A DNA stretch of 64,000 nt from Mycobacterium neglectum (GTDB lineage Bacteria; Actinomycetota; Actinomycetes; Mycobacteriales; Mycobacteriaceae): positions 56,619 through 120,618 of the forward strand of contig NZ_NVQE01000016.1 of assembly GCF_002591975.1 (NCBI RefSeq), given 5' to 3'. Made by a program: the position numbers and the translations under genes. The notes beneath the pieces are model-generated. The model worked only from the letters and a program-made list of their open reading frames with translations, did no database searches and was not told the origin of the DNA. Of the stretch, positions 34,193 to 44,734 are shown piece after piece (the first letter of the stretch is position 1; each line of letters starts with the position of its first letter).

Positions 34193-36573
34193 ACTGTCCT
34201 CCGGATTCGTACCACCGCGCCGGTGGTGACTCCGAGCTGGGCGTGGACCGCCGACCCGGCCGAGTTGAGCGGCAGCCAGACGACGCGATCAGACATCTCG
34301 GTGATCGACAGCGGTAGGTGGACCGCCCCATCGACGGTGCTGATAGTCACTGAATCACCTGGGACTAGTCCGATTTCACTGGCCGTCGCCGCCGACAACC
34401 GGGCAACGGGACGCCGCGCGGTGCCGGCCAGATTCGGTTCGCCGTCCTGGAGTCGGCCACCGTCGAGCAGCATCCGCCAACCCGCCAGCACCGCCTGGCC
34501 TACATCGAGCCGCGGAGGCTCGGCGGGTGGATCTTGCGGTGCGGCGCTGCGGCGCCCTACCCACACCCCGAGCCGCGCCATCTCGGCGGCCGCCATCGCG
34601 GCGGTAGGGCAACCGAGGTCGACACCGAGCTCGTCGGACAGCCCGTGCAGGACCCGCAGGTCCGCGACCGCGTTGGTGGTCAGCGCGGCCTCGAATGACC
34701 GAAACCGGGCCTCCCAGTTCAGGAATGCTCCAGCTTTCTCGGCGGCGGGTGCCACCGGGAAAACGACGTCGGCGAGCTCGGTGACGGCGCTCTCCCGCAG
34801 TTCGAGACTCACGACGAATCGCGCAGCAGCGATGGCGGCGAGCGCGGCACCCGGGTCGGGTAGGTCCGCGGTATCGATTCCGCCAACGAGCAGGGCACTG
34901 AGTTCACCGGCACGGGCGGCGGCCAGGATCTCGGTTGTGTCCTTCCCGGGCACCGCGGGCAGGTCGGTATGGTTCCAGGCCGCGGCGGTCTGTTCGCGGG
35001 CCCGGTTATCGGCGACGGGCCGACCGCCGGGCAGCAGGTTGGGCAGGCAACCTGCCTCGAGTGCGCCACGATCGCCGGCCCGCCGCGGAATCCACGCCAG
35101 GCGTGCGCCGGTCGCGGCGGCAAGTTGAATCGCGGCGGACAGCGCCCCGGGGCTGGTCGCCAGTCTCTCGCCCACCAAAATGAGAGCACCGGGCTGGCAC
35201 AACAGCGGGTCGCCCGACAGGCCGGCGAGGGCGGCGGCCTCGGCTCCTGGCGCCGTCATGACGACGCGTCTGCCCATTTTCTTCAGGCCACGGCTCGCGA
35301 ACGGCGCGATCGAAACCACCTGTGTGCCGTGCTTTCGCGCGGCTTTGCGTAGCCGCAGGAACACGATCGGTGATTCCTCTTCGGGGTCGAACCCGGCGAT
35401 CACCACCACCGGTGCCTGTTCGAGATCGCCGTAGCTGACCGTCATCGGTTGCCCGGCGACGTTCGCGGCAAGGAACTGTGCCTCCTCGCTCGAGTGAGGC
35501 CGGATGCGGAAGTCGATGTCGTTGGTGCCCAGCACCATCCGCGCAAACTTGCTGTAGGCGTAGGCATCCTCGACGGTGCACCGTCCGCCAACCAGGACTC
35601 CGGCATTTCCTTTCGCCGCAGCCAGCCCGGCAGCAGCCAGCCTGAGCGCTTCCGGCCAGGAAGCCGGGCGCAGCGCGCCGTCAACGCCACGGATCTGGGG
35701 CGTGGTTATGCGATCGCCGACGTCGGCATACCGGAAGGACCAACGCCCCTTGTCGCAGTTCCACTCTTCATTGACAAGTGGGTCATCACCTGCGAGGCGG
35801 CGTAACACCTTTCCGCGGCGATGGTCGGTGCGCTGCGCGCATCCGGATGCACAGTGTTCGCACGCAGTCGGCGAGGAGATGAGATCGAAGGGCCGGGCCC
35901 GGAAGCGGTAACTGCTGCCGGTCAATGCGCCGACCGGACAAATCTGAACGGTATTACCCGAAAAGTAGGAGTCGAACGGTTCATTGGCCGCGATGCCGAC
36001 CTGTTGGAATGCGCCGCGTTCCAAGAGCTCGATGGTCGGATCGCCCGCGATCTGCTGCGAGAAGCGGGTGCACCGGGCGCACAACACACAGCGCTCGCGA
36101 TCCAGCAGCACCTGCGTCGAGAGGTTGATCGGCTTGGGGAAGGTCCGTTTGGTGTCGGTGAAGCGGCTTTCGGACCTTCCGTTGGACATGGCCTGGTTCT
36201 GCAGTGGGCACTCCCCACCCTTGTCACACACGGGGCAGTCGAGTGGGTGGTTGATCAGCAACAGCTCCATCACGCCCAGTTGAGCCGTGCCGGCGGTCTG
36301 CGAGGTGTGCTGCGTGCGCACCACCATGTCGGGAGTCACGGCCATAGTGCACGACGCCACCGGTTTACGCTGACCCTTCACCTCAACAAGACACTGACGG
36401 CATGCTCCCACCGGCTCCAACAACGGATGGTCACAGAAGCGCGGTATCTGCACACCGATCAATTCAGCGGCCCGAATCACCAAGGTGCCCTTGGGCACGC
36501 TGAGTTCTACATCGTCGATGGTGAGGCGCACCCGCTCCGCGTCAGCTTCCTTGCGGTGGTCGGCGAGGGTCAT
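34189..36573 (-). CDS. nuoG: NADH-quinone oxidoreductase subunit G
   Basis: The 794-aa protein carries the iron-sulfur chain of the electron-input module. The N-terminal [2Fe-2S] ligands are in ITRFCDH-like [21 protein letters not shown]. The His-ligated cluster region reads [18 protein letters not shown], the next cluster [10 protein letters not shown], and [10 protein letters not shown] lies near residue 236. A molybdopterin-oxidoreductase-like domain with no metal-cofactor site fills the rest. The size suits mycobacterial NuoG. It overlaps both neighbours by 4 bases. Confidence 0.95.
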   Translation of the reverse strand: MTLADHRKEADAERVRLTIDDVELSVPKGTLVIRAAELIGVQIPRFCDHPLLEPVGACRQCLVEVKGQRKPVASCTMAVTPDMVVRTQHTSQTAGTAQLGVMELLLINHPLDCPVCDKGGECPLQNQAMSNGRSESRFTDTKRTFPKPINLSTQVLLDRERCVLCARCTRFSQQIAGDPTIELLERGAFQQVGIAANEPFDSYFSGNTVQICPVGALTGSSYRFRARPFDLISSPTACEHCASGCAQRTDHRRGKVLRRLAGDDPLVNEEWNCDKGRWSFRYADVGDRITTPQIRGVDGALRPASWPEALRLAAAGLAAAKGNAGVLVGGRCTVEDAYAYSKFARMVLGTNDIDFRIRPHSSEEAQFLAANVAGQPMTVSYGDLEQAPVVVIAGFDPEEESPIVFLRLRKAARKHGTQVVSIAPFASRGLKKMGRRVVMTAPGAEAAALAGLSGDPLLCQPGALILVGERLATSPGALSAAIQLAAATGARLAWIPRRAGDRGALEAGCLPNLLPGGRPVADNRAREQTAAAWNHTDLPAVPGKDTTEILAAARAGELSALLVGGIDTADLPDPGAALAAIAAARFVVSLELRESAVTELADVVFPVAPAAEKAGAFLNWEARFRSFEAALTTNAVADLRVLHGLSDELGVDLGCPTAAMAAAEMARLGVWVGRRSAAPQDPPAEPPRLDVGQAVLAGWRMLLDGGRLQDGEPNLAGTARRPVARLSAATASEIGLVPGDSVTISTVDGAVHLPLSITEMSDRVVWLPLNSAGSAVHAQLGVTTGAVVRIRRTV

Positions 36574-37904
36574 ATCAGGGCCTCGGGTGGCGCGAGCATG
36601 GAGGCCGACGGGTCGAACGGACAGCCGTCGCGCAGGTGTGCTTCGTATTCCGCCCGGAAGAATTTGACCGAGGAGATTATCGGGCTTGCGGCGCCGTCAC
36701 CCAACGCACAGAACGACTTCCCGAACAGGCTGTCTGAGATGTCGAGCAACTTCTGGATATCCGACTGGGTGCCCGACCCGGTCTCCAGTCGTCGATAGAT
36801 CTGTGTAAGCCAGTACGTGCCTTCCCGGCACGGAGTGCACTTGCCGCAGGACTCGTGCGCGTAGAACTGGGTCCAGCGCCGCACAGCGCGCACCACGCAC
36901 GTGGTTTCGTCGAAAATCTGGAGCGCCTTTGTGCCCAGCATCGAGCCGACGCCGGCAACTCCCTCGTAATCCAACGGCACATCAAGGTGTTCGGCGGTCA
37001 GCAACGGTGTCGACGAACCACCCGGGGTCCAGAACTTCAACTCGTGCCCCTCACGTACACCGTCCGCGTATGCCAACAACTCACGCAGGGTGATACCCAG
37101 CGGTGCCTCGTACTGGCCGGGCTGTTTCACATGCCCGGACAGTGAATACAGTGTGAAACCCGGTGATTCGTCTGACCCCATGGAGGCAAACCAGTCGATG
37201 CCGTTCAGCAGGATCGGTGGGACGCTCGCGATGGTCTCGACGTTGTTGACGACCGTGGGGCAGGCATACAGGCCCGCCACCGCAGGGAACGGCGGTCGCA
37301 ACCGGGGCTGGCCGCGGCCACCCTCGAGCGAATCCAGCAGAGCGGTCTCCTCTCCGCAGATGTAGGCCCCCGCGCCGGCGTGTACCACCACGTCCAGGTC
37401 AAATCCGGACCAGCCGATGTCCTTGCCCAGATAACCCGCCGCATACGCCTCGGCCACCGCGGACTGCAGTCGGCGCAGCACAGGAACGACCTCCCCGCGC
37501 ACATAGATGAATGCCTGGTGTGCACGAATCGCGTAGGCGGCGATGATGGCGCCCTCTATCAGCGCATGCGGGGACATCAACATCAGCGGAATGTCCTTGC
37601 ACGTACCAGGTTCGGACTCGTCGGCATTGATGACCAGAAAGTGCGGCTTGGCGCCGACCCCGGTGTCGTCCTGTGGAATGTAGGACCACTTGGTGCCGGT
37701 GCGGAAGCCCGCGCCGCCGCGGCCCCGCAATCCCGATTTCTCGACCAGGGCGATCACGTCATCGGGTTCCATACCCAGCGCCTTGTCCAGGGCGCGGTAG
37801 CCGTCGTGGCGTCGGTAGGTCGCCAACGACCAGGACTCCGGCTCATCCCAGAACCGGCTCAGCACCGGCGTCAGGGGCGTCGGCTGGGCTTGCGCAGGTA
37901 CCAT
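36570..37904 (-). CDS. nuoF: NADH-quinone oxidoreductase subunit F
   Basis: The 444-aa protein binds NADH and FMN and starts electron transfer. [13 protein letters not shown] and a second Gly-rich segment with [10 protein letters not shown] form the FMN/NADH site, and [16 protein letters not shown] binds the N3 cluster. The ATG at 37904 overlaps the nuoE stop by one base (TAATG); the longer open frame upstream is a shadow of nuoE. If complex I runs in reverse here, this is where NAD+ would be reduced. Confidence 0.96.
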   Translation of the reverse strand: MVPAQAQPTPLTPVLSRFWDEPESWSLATYRRHDGYRALDKALGMEPDDVIALVEKSGLRGRGGAGFRTGTKWSYIPQDDTGVGAKPHFLVINADESEPGTCKDIPLMLMSPHALIEGAIIAAYAIRAHQAFIYVRGEVVPVLRRLQSAVAEAYAAGYLGKDIGWSGFDLDVVVHAGAGAYICGEETALLDSLEGGRGQPRLRPPFPAVAGLYACPTVVNNVETIASVPPILLNGIDWFASMGSDESPGFTLYSLSGHVKQPGQYEAPLGITLRELLAYADGVREGHELKFWTPGGSSTPLLTAEHLDVPLDYEGVAGVGSMLGTKALQIFDETTCVVRAVRRWTQFYAHESCGKCTPCREGTYWLTQIYRRLETGSGTQSDIQKLLDISDSLFGKSFCALGDGAASPIISSVKFFRAEYEAHLRDGCPFDPSASMLAPPEALI

Positions 37905-38650
37905 TACTGCCCCGAATCTGTTGTGACGTCGGGTATATCGGGCGCGGTCAGCCCCAGCTCGCGCGCCACGCGCAGCCCGGCTAGCGTCGCCACACAGGCC
38001 TGTTCGGCATCGGCGTCCGGGCGGTCGACAGGCGCCCCGGCCAGCATGCGGGAAGTGTCTCTGAAGCTGCATGGCGCTGCACCACGCGTGGGCAGCGGTG
38101 GTTGGCCGCCGCGCAGGGCGTCAACGAGTTCACATGCGCTATCTGGTGTTTGGTTGTCGAAGAACTCCCAGTTGACCATCACCACCGGCGCGTAGTCACA
38201 CGCGGCATTGCATTCGACCTGCTCGAGCGTCACCCGTCCGTCATCGGTGGTCTGCCCGACATCGACACCGAGATGATCCTGGAGGGCGCCAAGAATCGCA
38301 TCGCCGCCCATCACCGCGCACAACGTGTTCGTGCACACGCCGACCAGGTACTCACCGGTCGGACTGCGCCTATACATCGAGTAGAAGGTGGCGACCGCCG
38401 TCACCTCTGCATCGGTCAGATCCAATTGCTGCGCACAGAAATTGATGCCGACGGTGGTGACGTAGCCGTCCTGAGCCTGCACCAGATGCAGCAGCGGCAG
38501 GAGCGCAGAGCGGGGCTTCGGGTACTTCGCGATGATCGCAGCGGCGTCGGCGGCCAGTCGCGCCGTCACGTCGGGGGGATACGTGGCGCCATTACCAATC
38601 GGCGGGCCGGGATCATCGGGCCGTGGCCCCAGTTGCAGGTCCACCGTCAT
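37904..38650 (-). CDS. nuoE: NADH-quinone oxidoreductase subunit E
   Basis: The 248-aa protein has a thioredoxin-like domain that holds a [2Fe-2S] cluster with Cys in VCTNTLCAVMGG and ECNAACDYAPVV. The N-terminal helical bundle includes LLPLLHLVQAQDGYVT. The C-terminal 70 residues are an extension seen in actinobacterial NuoE. ATG 38650 lies 28 bases after the nuoD stop, the only real gap in the nuo operon. Confidence 0.94.
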   Translation of the reverse strand: MTVDLQLGPRPDDPGPPIGNGATYPPDVTARLAADAAAIIAKYPKPRSALLPLLHLVQAQDGYVTTVGINFCAQQLDLTDAEVTAVATFYSMYRRSPTGEYLVGVCTNTLCAVMGGDAILGALQDHLGVDVGQTTDDGRVTLEQVECNAACDYAPVVMVNWEFFDNQTPDSACELVDALRGGQPPLPTRGAAPCSFRDTSRMLAGAPVDRPDADAEQACVATLAGLRVARELGLTAPDIPDVTTDSGQ

Positions 38651-38678
38651 CGGTTGTGCCTCTTCGCGCGAGCGCTCA

Positions 38679-39977
38679 TCAGCGGTCCACCCCGCCCATG
38701 ACCGGGTCGATACTCGCGACGGCGGCGATGACGTCGGCGACCAAGCCGCCCTCACACATGGCGGCCACGGCTTGGAGGTTGGTGAACGAGGGGTCGCGGT
38801 AATGGATCCGGTAGGGCCGGGTGCCGCCGTCGGACACCATGTGCACACCCAGGTGGCCCCGAGGACTTTCGACGGCGACGTAGACCTGTCCGGCCGGAAC
38901 CCGGATTCCCTCGGTGACGAGCTTGAAGTGGTGGATGAGCCCCTCCATGGAGCCGCCCATGATCGTGGAGATGTGCTCAGCAGAGTTGCCGAGGCCGTCG
39001 GCCCCCAGCTTCAGGTCCGCCGGCCAGGCCAGTTTCTTGTCGGTGATCATCACCGGACCGGGCTCCAGGCGCTGCACACACTGCTCGACGATCTTCAGTG
39101 ATTCCTTCATTTCTTCGACCCGGATCAAGTAGCGACCGTAGGCGTCGCATCCGTCGTCGGTGACGACATCAAAGTCGAATGTCTCGTAGCCGCAATAGGG
39201 TTGGGTCTTACGAAGGTCGTGCGGAAGTCCGGTGGACCGCAGCACCGGTCCGGTGATCCCGAGTGCCATGCACCCCGTCAGATCCAGGTATCCGACGCCC
39301 TTGTTGCGGGCCTTCCAGATCGCGTTCTCGCGCAGCAGGTCCTCGAGATCGCTCAGCTGGCCCGGCAGGGTCTTGCACAGCGCTCGGATTCGGTCGATGC
39401 CGTCGTCGGGCAAGTCGGCGGCCAGCCCGCCCGGCCGGATGTAGGCGTGATTCATCCGTAGGCCGGTGATCGCCTCGAAAACCTTCAGGATGTCTTCGCG
39501 ACCGAGAAATCCGAAGAACATCGCGCTCATGGCTCCCAACTCCATGCCGCCGGTCGCCAGGGCGACCAGATGACTGGAGATGCGGTTGAGTTCCATCAGG
39601 AGCACCCGAATCACGCTGGCGCGCTCAGGAATGTCATCCGTGACGTCGAGCAACTTCTCGACACCCAGGCAATAGGCGGTCTCGTTGAAGAACGGGGACA
39701 GGTAGTCCATTCGGGTAACGAACGTCACGCCCTGGGTCCAGTTGCGGTACTCGAGGTTCTTTTCGATGCCGGTATGCAGGTAGCCGATACCGCAGCGGGC
39801 CTCGGTCACCGTCTCGCCCTCGATCTCCAGGATCAGCCGCAAGACGCCGTGCGTCGACGGGTGCTGGGGTCCCATGTTGACGACGATGCGTTCCCCGGAC
39901 GGTGACCCAGCCGCGGCCGCCGCCACGATCTGGTCCCAATCCTGCCCAGCCACCGTGATCACGGTCTCGGCCGTCAC
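38679..39977 (-). CDS. nuoD: NADH-quinone oxidoreductase subunit D
   Basis: The 432-aa protein forms the quinone pocket with NuoB. It keeps [14 protein letters not shown] near residue 35, with the quinone-contacting His, and GEGPRGE-like [16 protein letters not shown] near the C-terminus. It is distantly related to the large subunit of [NiFe] hydrogenases but has no metal ligands. The ATG overlaps the nuoC stop. Confidence 0.96.
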   Translation of the reverse strand: MTAETVITVAGQDWDQIVAAAAAGSPSGERIVVNMGPQHPSTHGVLRLILEIEGETVTEARCGIGYLHTGIEKNLEYRNWTQGVTFVTRMDYLSPFFNETAYCLGVEKLLDVTDDIPERASVIRVLLMELNRISSHLVALATGGMELGAMSAMFFGFLGREDILKVFEAITGLRMNHAYIRPGGLAADLPDDGIDRIRALCKTLPGQLSDLEDLLRENAIWKARNKGVGYLDLTGCMALGITGPVLRSTGLPHDLRKTQPYCGYETFDFDVVTDDGCDAYGRYLIRVEEMKESLKIVEQCVQRLEPGPVMITDKKLAWPADLKLGADGLGNSAEHISTIMGGSMEGLIHHFKLVTEGIRVPAGQVYVAVESPRGHLGVHMVSDGGTRPYRIHYRDPSFTNLQAVAAMCEGGLVADVIAAVASIDPVMGGVDR

Positions 39978-40639
39978 CGGTAGGCCCTGCGCTCGTCGGG
40001 TGGCGGAATCGAAGCGCCGCGGTACTCGACGGGGATGCCGCCCAACGGATAGTCCTTGCGTTGCGGATGGCCCTGCCAGTCATCGGGCATTTCGATACGG
40101 GTCAGCGAGGGATGCCCATCGAAGACGATCCCGAAGAAGTCATAGGTTTCGCGCTCGTGCCAGTCCGTCGTCGGATAGACCGAAAAGAGCGACGGCACAT
40201 GCGGATCAGCGTCGGGGCAGCTCACCTCGAGCTGGATGCGACGGTTGTGGGTGATCGACGTCAGCGGGTACAGCGCGTGCAGCTCACGGCCGCCGTCGTC
40301 GGGGTAGTGCACCCCCGACACCCCGAGGCACAGCTCGAACCGCAACCCTGGTTCATCCCGCAGCACCTGTGCCACCGCAAGCAAGTGCTCCCTTCGTACT
40401 TCCAGTGTCAGTTCTTTGCGGAAGACGACAACGCGCTCGATGGCGTCAGCGACGCCGGACTTCGCAAGCGTGGCTGTCAGCAGGTCGACGACTTCGTCGA
40501 AGTAGCCGGAGTACGGGCGAGAGGAGCTCGGCCGCTTGGGAAGTGGCTGCAGTAGCCGCCCATAGCCGGACGTGTCGCCGCTGCCCGCAACGCCGAACAT
40601 TCCGTGGCGCATGCCATTCACGCCGAATGTCCCGCTCAT
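39974..40639 (-). CDS. nuoC: NADH-quinone oxidoreductase subunit C
   Basis: The 221-aa protein is the 30-kDa subunit that packs against NuoD. The signature [37 protein letters not shown] is near the C-terminus (only its pattern matters: E-x-x-D-x-x-G-I and the RKDYPL end). ATG 40639 overlaps the nuoB stop by 4 bases; the longer open frame is an upstream shadow. Confidence 0.95.
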   Translation of the reverse strand: MSGTFGVNGMRHGMFGVAGSGDTSGYGRLLQPLPKRPSSSRPYSGYFDEVVDLLTATLAKSGVADAIERVVVFRKELTLEVRREHLLAVAQVLRDEPGLRFELCLGVSGVHYPDDGGRELHALYPLTSITHNRRIQLEVSCPDADPHVPSLFSVYPTTDWHERETYDFFGIVFDGHPSLTRIEMPDDWQGHPQRKDYPLGGIPVEYRGASIPPPDERRAYR

Positions 40640-41190
40640 CGGAGCAGGCCGGTGAGTTCGATGGTGGGGGGCGATGACAGCGCGGCCTGTTCGGCCGCGG
40701 CGATGGCCTCGGCGCGGTGCACACCCAGCGGCATCTTCTGAATCTGTTCGTGCAGCATCAGGATGGCGTGTAACAGCATCTCCGGACGCGGCGGGCACCC
40801 CGGTAGGTAGATGTCCACCGGCACGATGTGGTCGACGCCCTGCACGATTGCGTAGTTGTTGAACATCCCGCCCGAGGACGCGCACACGCCCATCGCCAGA
40901 ACCCATTTCGGCTCAGCCATCTGGTCGTAAACCTGACGAAGCACCGGTGCCATCTTCTGAGAGACCCGGCCGGCCACGATCATCAGATCGGCCTGCCGCG
41001 GTGTCGCCGAGAACCGCTCCATTCCGAACCGCGCGATGTCGAACCGCGGTGACGCCGTGGACATCATCTCGATGGCACAACACGCCAATCCGAACGTCGC
41101 AGGCCACAAGGAGCCCTTCCGTACGTACCCGGCCACCCTTTCCAGAGTGGATAACAAGATCCCACCCGGCAGCTGCTCTTCTAGTCCCAA
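40636..41190 (-). CDS. nuoB: NADH-quinone oxidoreductase subunit B (TTG start)
   Basis: The 184-aa protein holds the terminal N2 [4Fe-4S] cluster that hands electrons to quinone. The ligands lie in [23 protein letters not shown] and LPGCPPRPE. No ATG or GTG is available at the expected place. A TTG at 41190, within the last 10 bases of nuoA, gives [14 protein letters not shown], which aligns exactly with the usual MGLEEQ start of mycobacterial NuoB, so TTG is the likely start. Confidence 0.94.
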   Translation of the reverse strand: MGLEEQLPGGILLSTLERVAGYVRKGSLWPATFGLACCAIEMMSTASPRFDIARFGMERFSATPRQADLMIVAGRVSQKMAPVLRQVYDQMAEPKWVLAMGVCASSGGMFNNYAIVQGVDHIVPVDIYLPGCPPRPEMLLHAILMLHEQIQKMPLGVHRAEAIAAAEQAALSSPPTIELTGLLR

Positions 41191-41540
41191 TTGAGGCCAC
41201 CTCGCCGCCACACGTAGGCGTAGGCCACAAAGACCGTCAGCATGAAGAGCAACATCTCGACCAACGCGAATACACCCAATGAGTCGAACGACACCGCCCA
41301 CGGGTACAGAAACACGATTTCGATGTCGAACACGATGAACAACATCGCGGTCAGATAGAACCTGATCGGGATCCGCGCCGACGCCGTCGGTCTCTCGGCC
41401 GGTTCGATACCGCACTCGTAGGCATCGAGCTTGGCTCGGTTATACCGGCGCGGACCGATCGCCAGCGCCATCCCCACTGAGCTGACCGCGAACGCGGCGG
41501 CGATCGCGGACAGGACGAGTATCGGCGAATAGATACCCAT
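41181..41540 (-). CDS. nuoA: NADH-quinone oxidoreductase subunit A
   Basis: The 119-aa protein has three membrane helices and the conserved cytoplasmic loop YECGIEPAE followed by [23 protein letters not shown]. The ATG at 41540 has GGAGG nearby. It is the first nuo gene. The 151-base gap on its 5' side separates it from the hydrogenase accessory genes, so it probably has its own promoter or receives read-through. Confidence 0.95.
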   Translation of the reverse strand: MGIYSPILVLSAIAAAFAVSSVGMALAIGPRRYNRAKLDAYECGIEPAERPTASARIPIRFYLTAMLFIVFDIEIVFLYPWAVSFDSLGVFALVEMLLFMLTVFVAYAYVWRRGGLNWD

Positions 41541-41691
41541 GCCTGCCTCCCTGCTCGCTGTAGTGCCGCAACGTAAAACGGTGTCGCCGAGGACCACTGG
41601 GTCTTACCGGTAACCGCATGTCTACTGACCTAAGGCAAGCGGGTAGACCCCGATATGGGGGATATGCCAGGTGATTGGCGAGTACGAGCTC
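41541..41691. other. Gap between hydrogenase accessory genes and nuoA
   Basis: This is the largest gap in the 31-kb minus-strand series. A small hairpin (CCCC 41648-41651, loop GATAT, GGGG 41657-41660) lies close to the 3' end of the upstream gene and could be a weak terminator, but it has only four paired bases and no T-run. I see no gene in it. A nuo promoter is expected here but no confident boxes are visible. Confidence 0.3.
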
Positions 41692-42534
41692 TCAGCGCTC
41701 TATCGGCAGGGCCAGAAGCCCTGGGTCGACCGTGGCCCGCGCCGCGACCGATGCGGCGGCGGCGGTGACGATCACCGCAGCGTCGCCGTCTCTGCCCTTG
41801 GGGATTTCGATCGCCGCGCTGTCCGGCCCGTCGCGATTGGCCATCAGCCAGTCGTACAGCAGCCAGTCCAGGGCGCACGCCGTCGCTAGCGGGTCGGCTT
41901 CGGGCGCGCCGGCGGCGGTCACCACCGCCAACAGAGCGTCTCGATGCTCGTTACGCGCGGCGTCCTTGTTCACCCCGGAGCTGTCGAACAGCATCATCGA
42001 CAGCGTGAGCGGGAATCGCAGTCCCGACTCGGTACGGACGATCCAGCGCCCGCCCTTCCACGGCGCATCCGAATCCGCCTGACACATCTCGCCGTATCCG
42101 CTGACCACACCGAGTGAGGGGTCGTCGAGTTCGCCGTCGAAGGGGGCGGGTCCCAGTAGGCCCAGGGGTTCTCGGGCACATATCGAGAACAACGCAGCGG
42201 TCCCGATGATCTTGCCGGCCCGCACATCGGCATCGATGCCCGTCATCTCGGTCGCCGTCGCGTATTCGTGGCAGAGTCGGTCCAGAGCGCGGTGCAGTTG
42301 GACCAGGTCGTCCCTCTCGCTTTCCGTGTCCGGTCGACGGCCGCCGCCTAGCAGGTCACCGAACCGTGCTGCGGCGATGATCAATGCATCGTCGAGGGCC
42401 TCCAGATGAGTCGCCACAAGTCGATCGGCCTCATCATCGTCGATGACCAACTCGGACAACGTCGCCGGTGTGCCCGCCGGCGTCGCCCAATGGAATCCGA
42501 TCTGACCGTCGGCCTGCACGATCCGAGGTCTCAT
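41692..42534 (-). CDS. Unknown 280-aa protein at the end of the hydrogenase cluster
   Basis: The start ATG at 42534 overlaps the stop of the DUF6390-like gene (ATGA), so it belongs to the hydrogenase accessory series. The protein is soluble and rich in Ala, Asp and helix. Notable stretches are DDDEADRLVATHLEALDDALIIAAARFGDLL, YATATEMTGIDADVRAGKIIGTAAL and CALDWLLYDWLMANRDGPDSAAIEIPK. It has few Cys and no metal motif, signal peptide or nucleotide-binding loop. I do not recognise a family. By position it should help hydrogenase assembly or function. Confidence 0.65.
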   Translation of the reverse strand: MRPRIVQADGQIGFHWATPAGTPATLSELVIDDDEADRLVATHLEALDDALIIAAARFGDLLGGGRRPDTESERDDLVQLHRALDRLCHEYATATEMTGIDADVRAGKIIGTAALFSICAREPLGLLGPAPFDGELDDPSLGVVSGYGEMCQADSDAPWKGGRWIVRTESGLRFPLTLSMMLFDSSGVNKDAARNEHRDALLAVVTAAGAPEADPLATACALDWLLYDWLMANRDGPDSAAIEIPKGRDGDAAVIVTAAAASVAARATVDPGLLALPIER

Positions 42535-43295
42535 TGCGCCTGCGCAAGACGGTGATTGGTGAGCCTGAGCTGCCGGGCCGTACTGTCCTGAAGCGTCCGA
42601 ACCTGATCGGCCGACAGCCGACCGCACAATCGACCCCAGTGCACGGCGACTTCGTCGCCGGCAGCGGCATCGGGCACAGCACTGTACCCGTCCTCCCAGA
42701 TTTCCAGTCGCCGTACCGACGGTTCGGACATCCCCAGGGCGTGGCCGTCCCAGACCAGCTCGGGGGCTGACACCTCGACCTGATGATCGGCACGGGACAG
42801 CACGGTGGCCCACGTTATTCGGCAGCCGTCGAGAACCCGCAGCGGATGTTCGTCCATTCCGCGGCCGAGCAGCCGCGACCATGGATACACCCCGAATACG
42901 TGGAAGCAATGGTTGCCAGCCGCTTCGGCACCGAGATCCGAGGTGAGGTGCGACCAGTAGTGGCCCGCCCGCGGGCCGATCACCGCAAGCAGTTCGTCGG
43001 CGAACTCCCTCGGGTCGAGATCGGCGGCGACGCCGCCACCAAGCCAGTATGACTCGACGAGTCGATGGTCCAACGGATCTGCGATACCGGTCATCCGGGA
43101 CAACACCTGCAGGTACGGCCAGGCGCCGGAAAACCCCTTCGCGACTTCTCGCACCTCGTCGGCCGAGCCGCCCCGCAAGGTGCCCGCTTCCGGCGGGCCG
43201 CAATAGCCGAGTCGGTTCGGGGCGTAGGCGTAGCGCGCGAACATCTCGACGCCCTCGGTGTCAAGGGATCGCTGGGCTGCCGACGACGGGGTCAC
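42531..43295 (-). CDS. DUF6390-like hydrogenase-associated protein
   Basis: I start it at the GTG at 43295 that overlaps the hypD stop (GTGA), giving 254 aa; ATG 43244 would give 237 aa and begin MFARYAYAPNRLGYCGPPE. That opening, HCFHVFGVYPWSRLL and RITWATVLSR are what I associate with an uncharacterised family found near [NiFe] hydrogenase genes (DUF6390), though this is from memory. No membrane segment or cofactor motif is visible. The coupling to hypD suggests a late maturation or accessory role. Confidence 0.7.
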   Translation of the reverse strand: MTPSSAAQRSLDTEGVEMFARYAYAPNRLGYCGPPEAGTLRGGSADEVREVAKGFSGAWPYLQVLSRMTGIADPLDHRLVESYWLGGGVAADLDPREFADELLAVIGPRAGHYWSHLTSDLGAEAAGNHCFHVFGVYPWSRLLGRGMDEHPLRVLDGCRITWATVLSRADHQVEVSAPELVWDGHALGMSEPSVRRLEIWEDGYSAVPDAAAGDEVAVHWGRLCGRLSADQVRTLQDSTARQLRLTNHRLAQAQ

Positions 43296-44431
43296 CCCCG
43301 TGCACCGAGCCCCACGAGCTTGGCGGCGTCGCGGTGCATCCGGCCGAAGTTGTAGTACGCCGCGCAGGCGCCCTCGGCGGACACCATGCAGGTCCCGATC
43401 GGTGTCTCCGGGGTACACGCGGTGCCGAAAACCTTGCACTCCCATGGCTTCAGGACGCCCTTGAGCACCTCGCCGCACTGACACGCCTTCGGATCGGCCA
43501 CGCGGACACCGGGCATCGCGTATCGCAGTTCGGCGTCGAACTGCGCGAAGTCGTCATGCAGTTTCAACGCGCTTTGGGAGATGAAACCCAGCCCGCGCCA
43601 CTCGAAGTGCGGACGCAGCGCGAAGACCGTCGCCATCAGTGTGAGGGCGGCGACATTGCCCTCCTCGTGCACCACGCGCGAGTACTGGTTCTCAACCTCG
43701 CAGCGACCCTCGCGGATCTGCGTCAACAGCATTGCCACCGATGCCAAGATGTCAAGTGGCTCGAATCCCGCTACCACCAGGGGTTTACCGTAGACCTCGG
43801 GGACGAACCGGTACGGCCTGTTCCCGACGACGGTCGACACGTGGCCGGGCCCGAGGAAGCCGGACAGTCGAAGATCGGGCGAATCGAGGATGGCCTTGAT
43901 CGGCGGCACGATCGTGACGTGATTGCAGAACACTGCGAAGTTCTCGACGCCCAGCTCGCGGGCGCGCACCAGGGTGACCGCGGTGGACGGCGCGGTGGTT
44001 TCGAAGCCGATCGCGAAGAACACCACCTGCTTGTCGGGATTGTCGAGAGCCAGCTTGAGCGCGTCCAGCGGGGAGTAGACGAACCGCACATCGGCCCCGC
44101 GCGCCTTCGCGTCCAAAAGGCTGCCGTTCGACCCGGGCACGCGCATCATGTCGCCGAAACAGGTGAAGATGACATCGGGCTGCTGCGCCAGCCACATCGC
44201 GTCATCGATACGGCCCATGGGGATTACGCAGACCGGACAGCCGGGGCCGTGCACCAGCTCGACGTTATCCGGCAACAGGTGCTCGATACCATGCCGGTAG
44301 ATGGTGTGAGTGTGTCCGCCGCACACCTCCATGAACTTGAAGTGTTCGGCGCCGTCGCCCGCGAGCCTTTCGATGGCACCGAGGAGCTTGCGGGCGGCCG
44401 CGGGATCACGGAACTCGTCAACGAAACGCAT
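43292..44431 (-). CDS. hypD: Hydrogenase maturation protein HypD
   Basis: The 379-aa iron-sulfur protein works with HypC and HypE to build the Fe(CN)2CO unit of the active site. The three motifs are present: EVCGGHTHTIYRHG, GPGCPVCVIP and a [4Fe-4S] site with Cys residues in GACAAYYNF and CKVFG near the C-terminus. The Cys in CGGHTH is the one that binds iron. The start is 16 bases after the hypC stop and the stop overlaps the next gene. Confidence 0.96.
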   Translation of the reverse strand: MRFVDEFRDPAAARKLLGAIERLAGDGAEHFKFMEVCGGHTHTIYRHGIEHLLPDNVELVHGPGCPVCVIPMGRIDDAMWLAQQPDVIFTCFGDMMRVPGSNGSLLDAKARGADVRFVYSPLDALKLALDNPDKQVVFFAIGFETTAPSTAVTLVRARELGVENFAVFCNHVTIVPPIKAILDSPDLRLSGFLGPGHVSTVVGNRPYRFVPEVYGKPLVVAGFEPLDILASVAMLLTQIREGRCEVENQYSRVVHEEGNVAALTLMATVFALRPHFEWRGLGFISQSALKLHDDFAQFDAELRYAMPGVRVADPKACQCGEVLKGVLKPWECKVFGTACTPETPIGTCMVSAEGACAAYYNFGRMHRDAAKLVGLGARG

Positions 44432-44447
44432 GGCGTGTCCTCCTTTT

Positions 44448-44720
44448 TCAGATGATTGATGACGAATCGAAGGCTTCTATCTCTTCGACGTAACTGGTGC
44501 CGAGCTTCTGGACAGCCGCAAGCGTCAGCAACGCCTCCGTCTCGTCGATCTTGGCCATCGCGAAACCGACGTGAACCAGCACCCACTCGTCCGGTTCAGG
44601 CGGGTCCTTCTCGAGCAGCCGGATGCTGATCGTCCGCCGTACGCCACTGACATCTACCTTCGCCAGATAGTTGGCTGTGTCGGTGATCTCGACAATCCGG
44701 CCGGGAATTCCAAGGCACAT
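44448..44720 (-). CDS. hypC: Hydrogenase maturation chaperone HypC
   Basis: The 90-aa protein starts MCLGIPGRIVEI; the Cys at position 2 is the conserved iron/large-subunit contact of HypC. The OB-like fold continues with KVDVSGVRRTISIRLL and WVLVHVGFAMAKIDE. It delivers the iron unit with HypD to the large subunit. It sits between hypE (14-base gap) and hypD. A second HypC-type domain is fused in the gene at 46518. Confidence 0.93.
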   Translation of the reverse strand: MCLGIPGRIVEITDTANYLAKVDVSGVRRTISIRLLEKDPPEPDEWVLVHVGFAMAKIDETEALLTLAAVQKLGTSYVEEIEAFDSSSII

Positions 44721-44734
44721 TTCCCACTCCTTTA

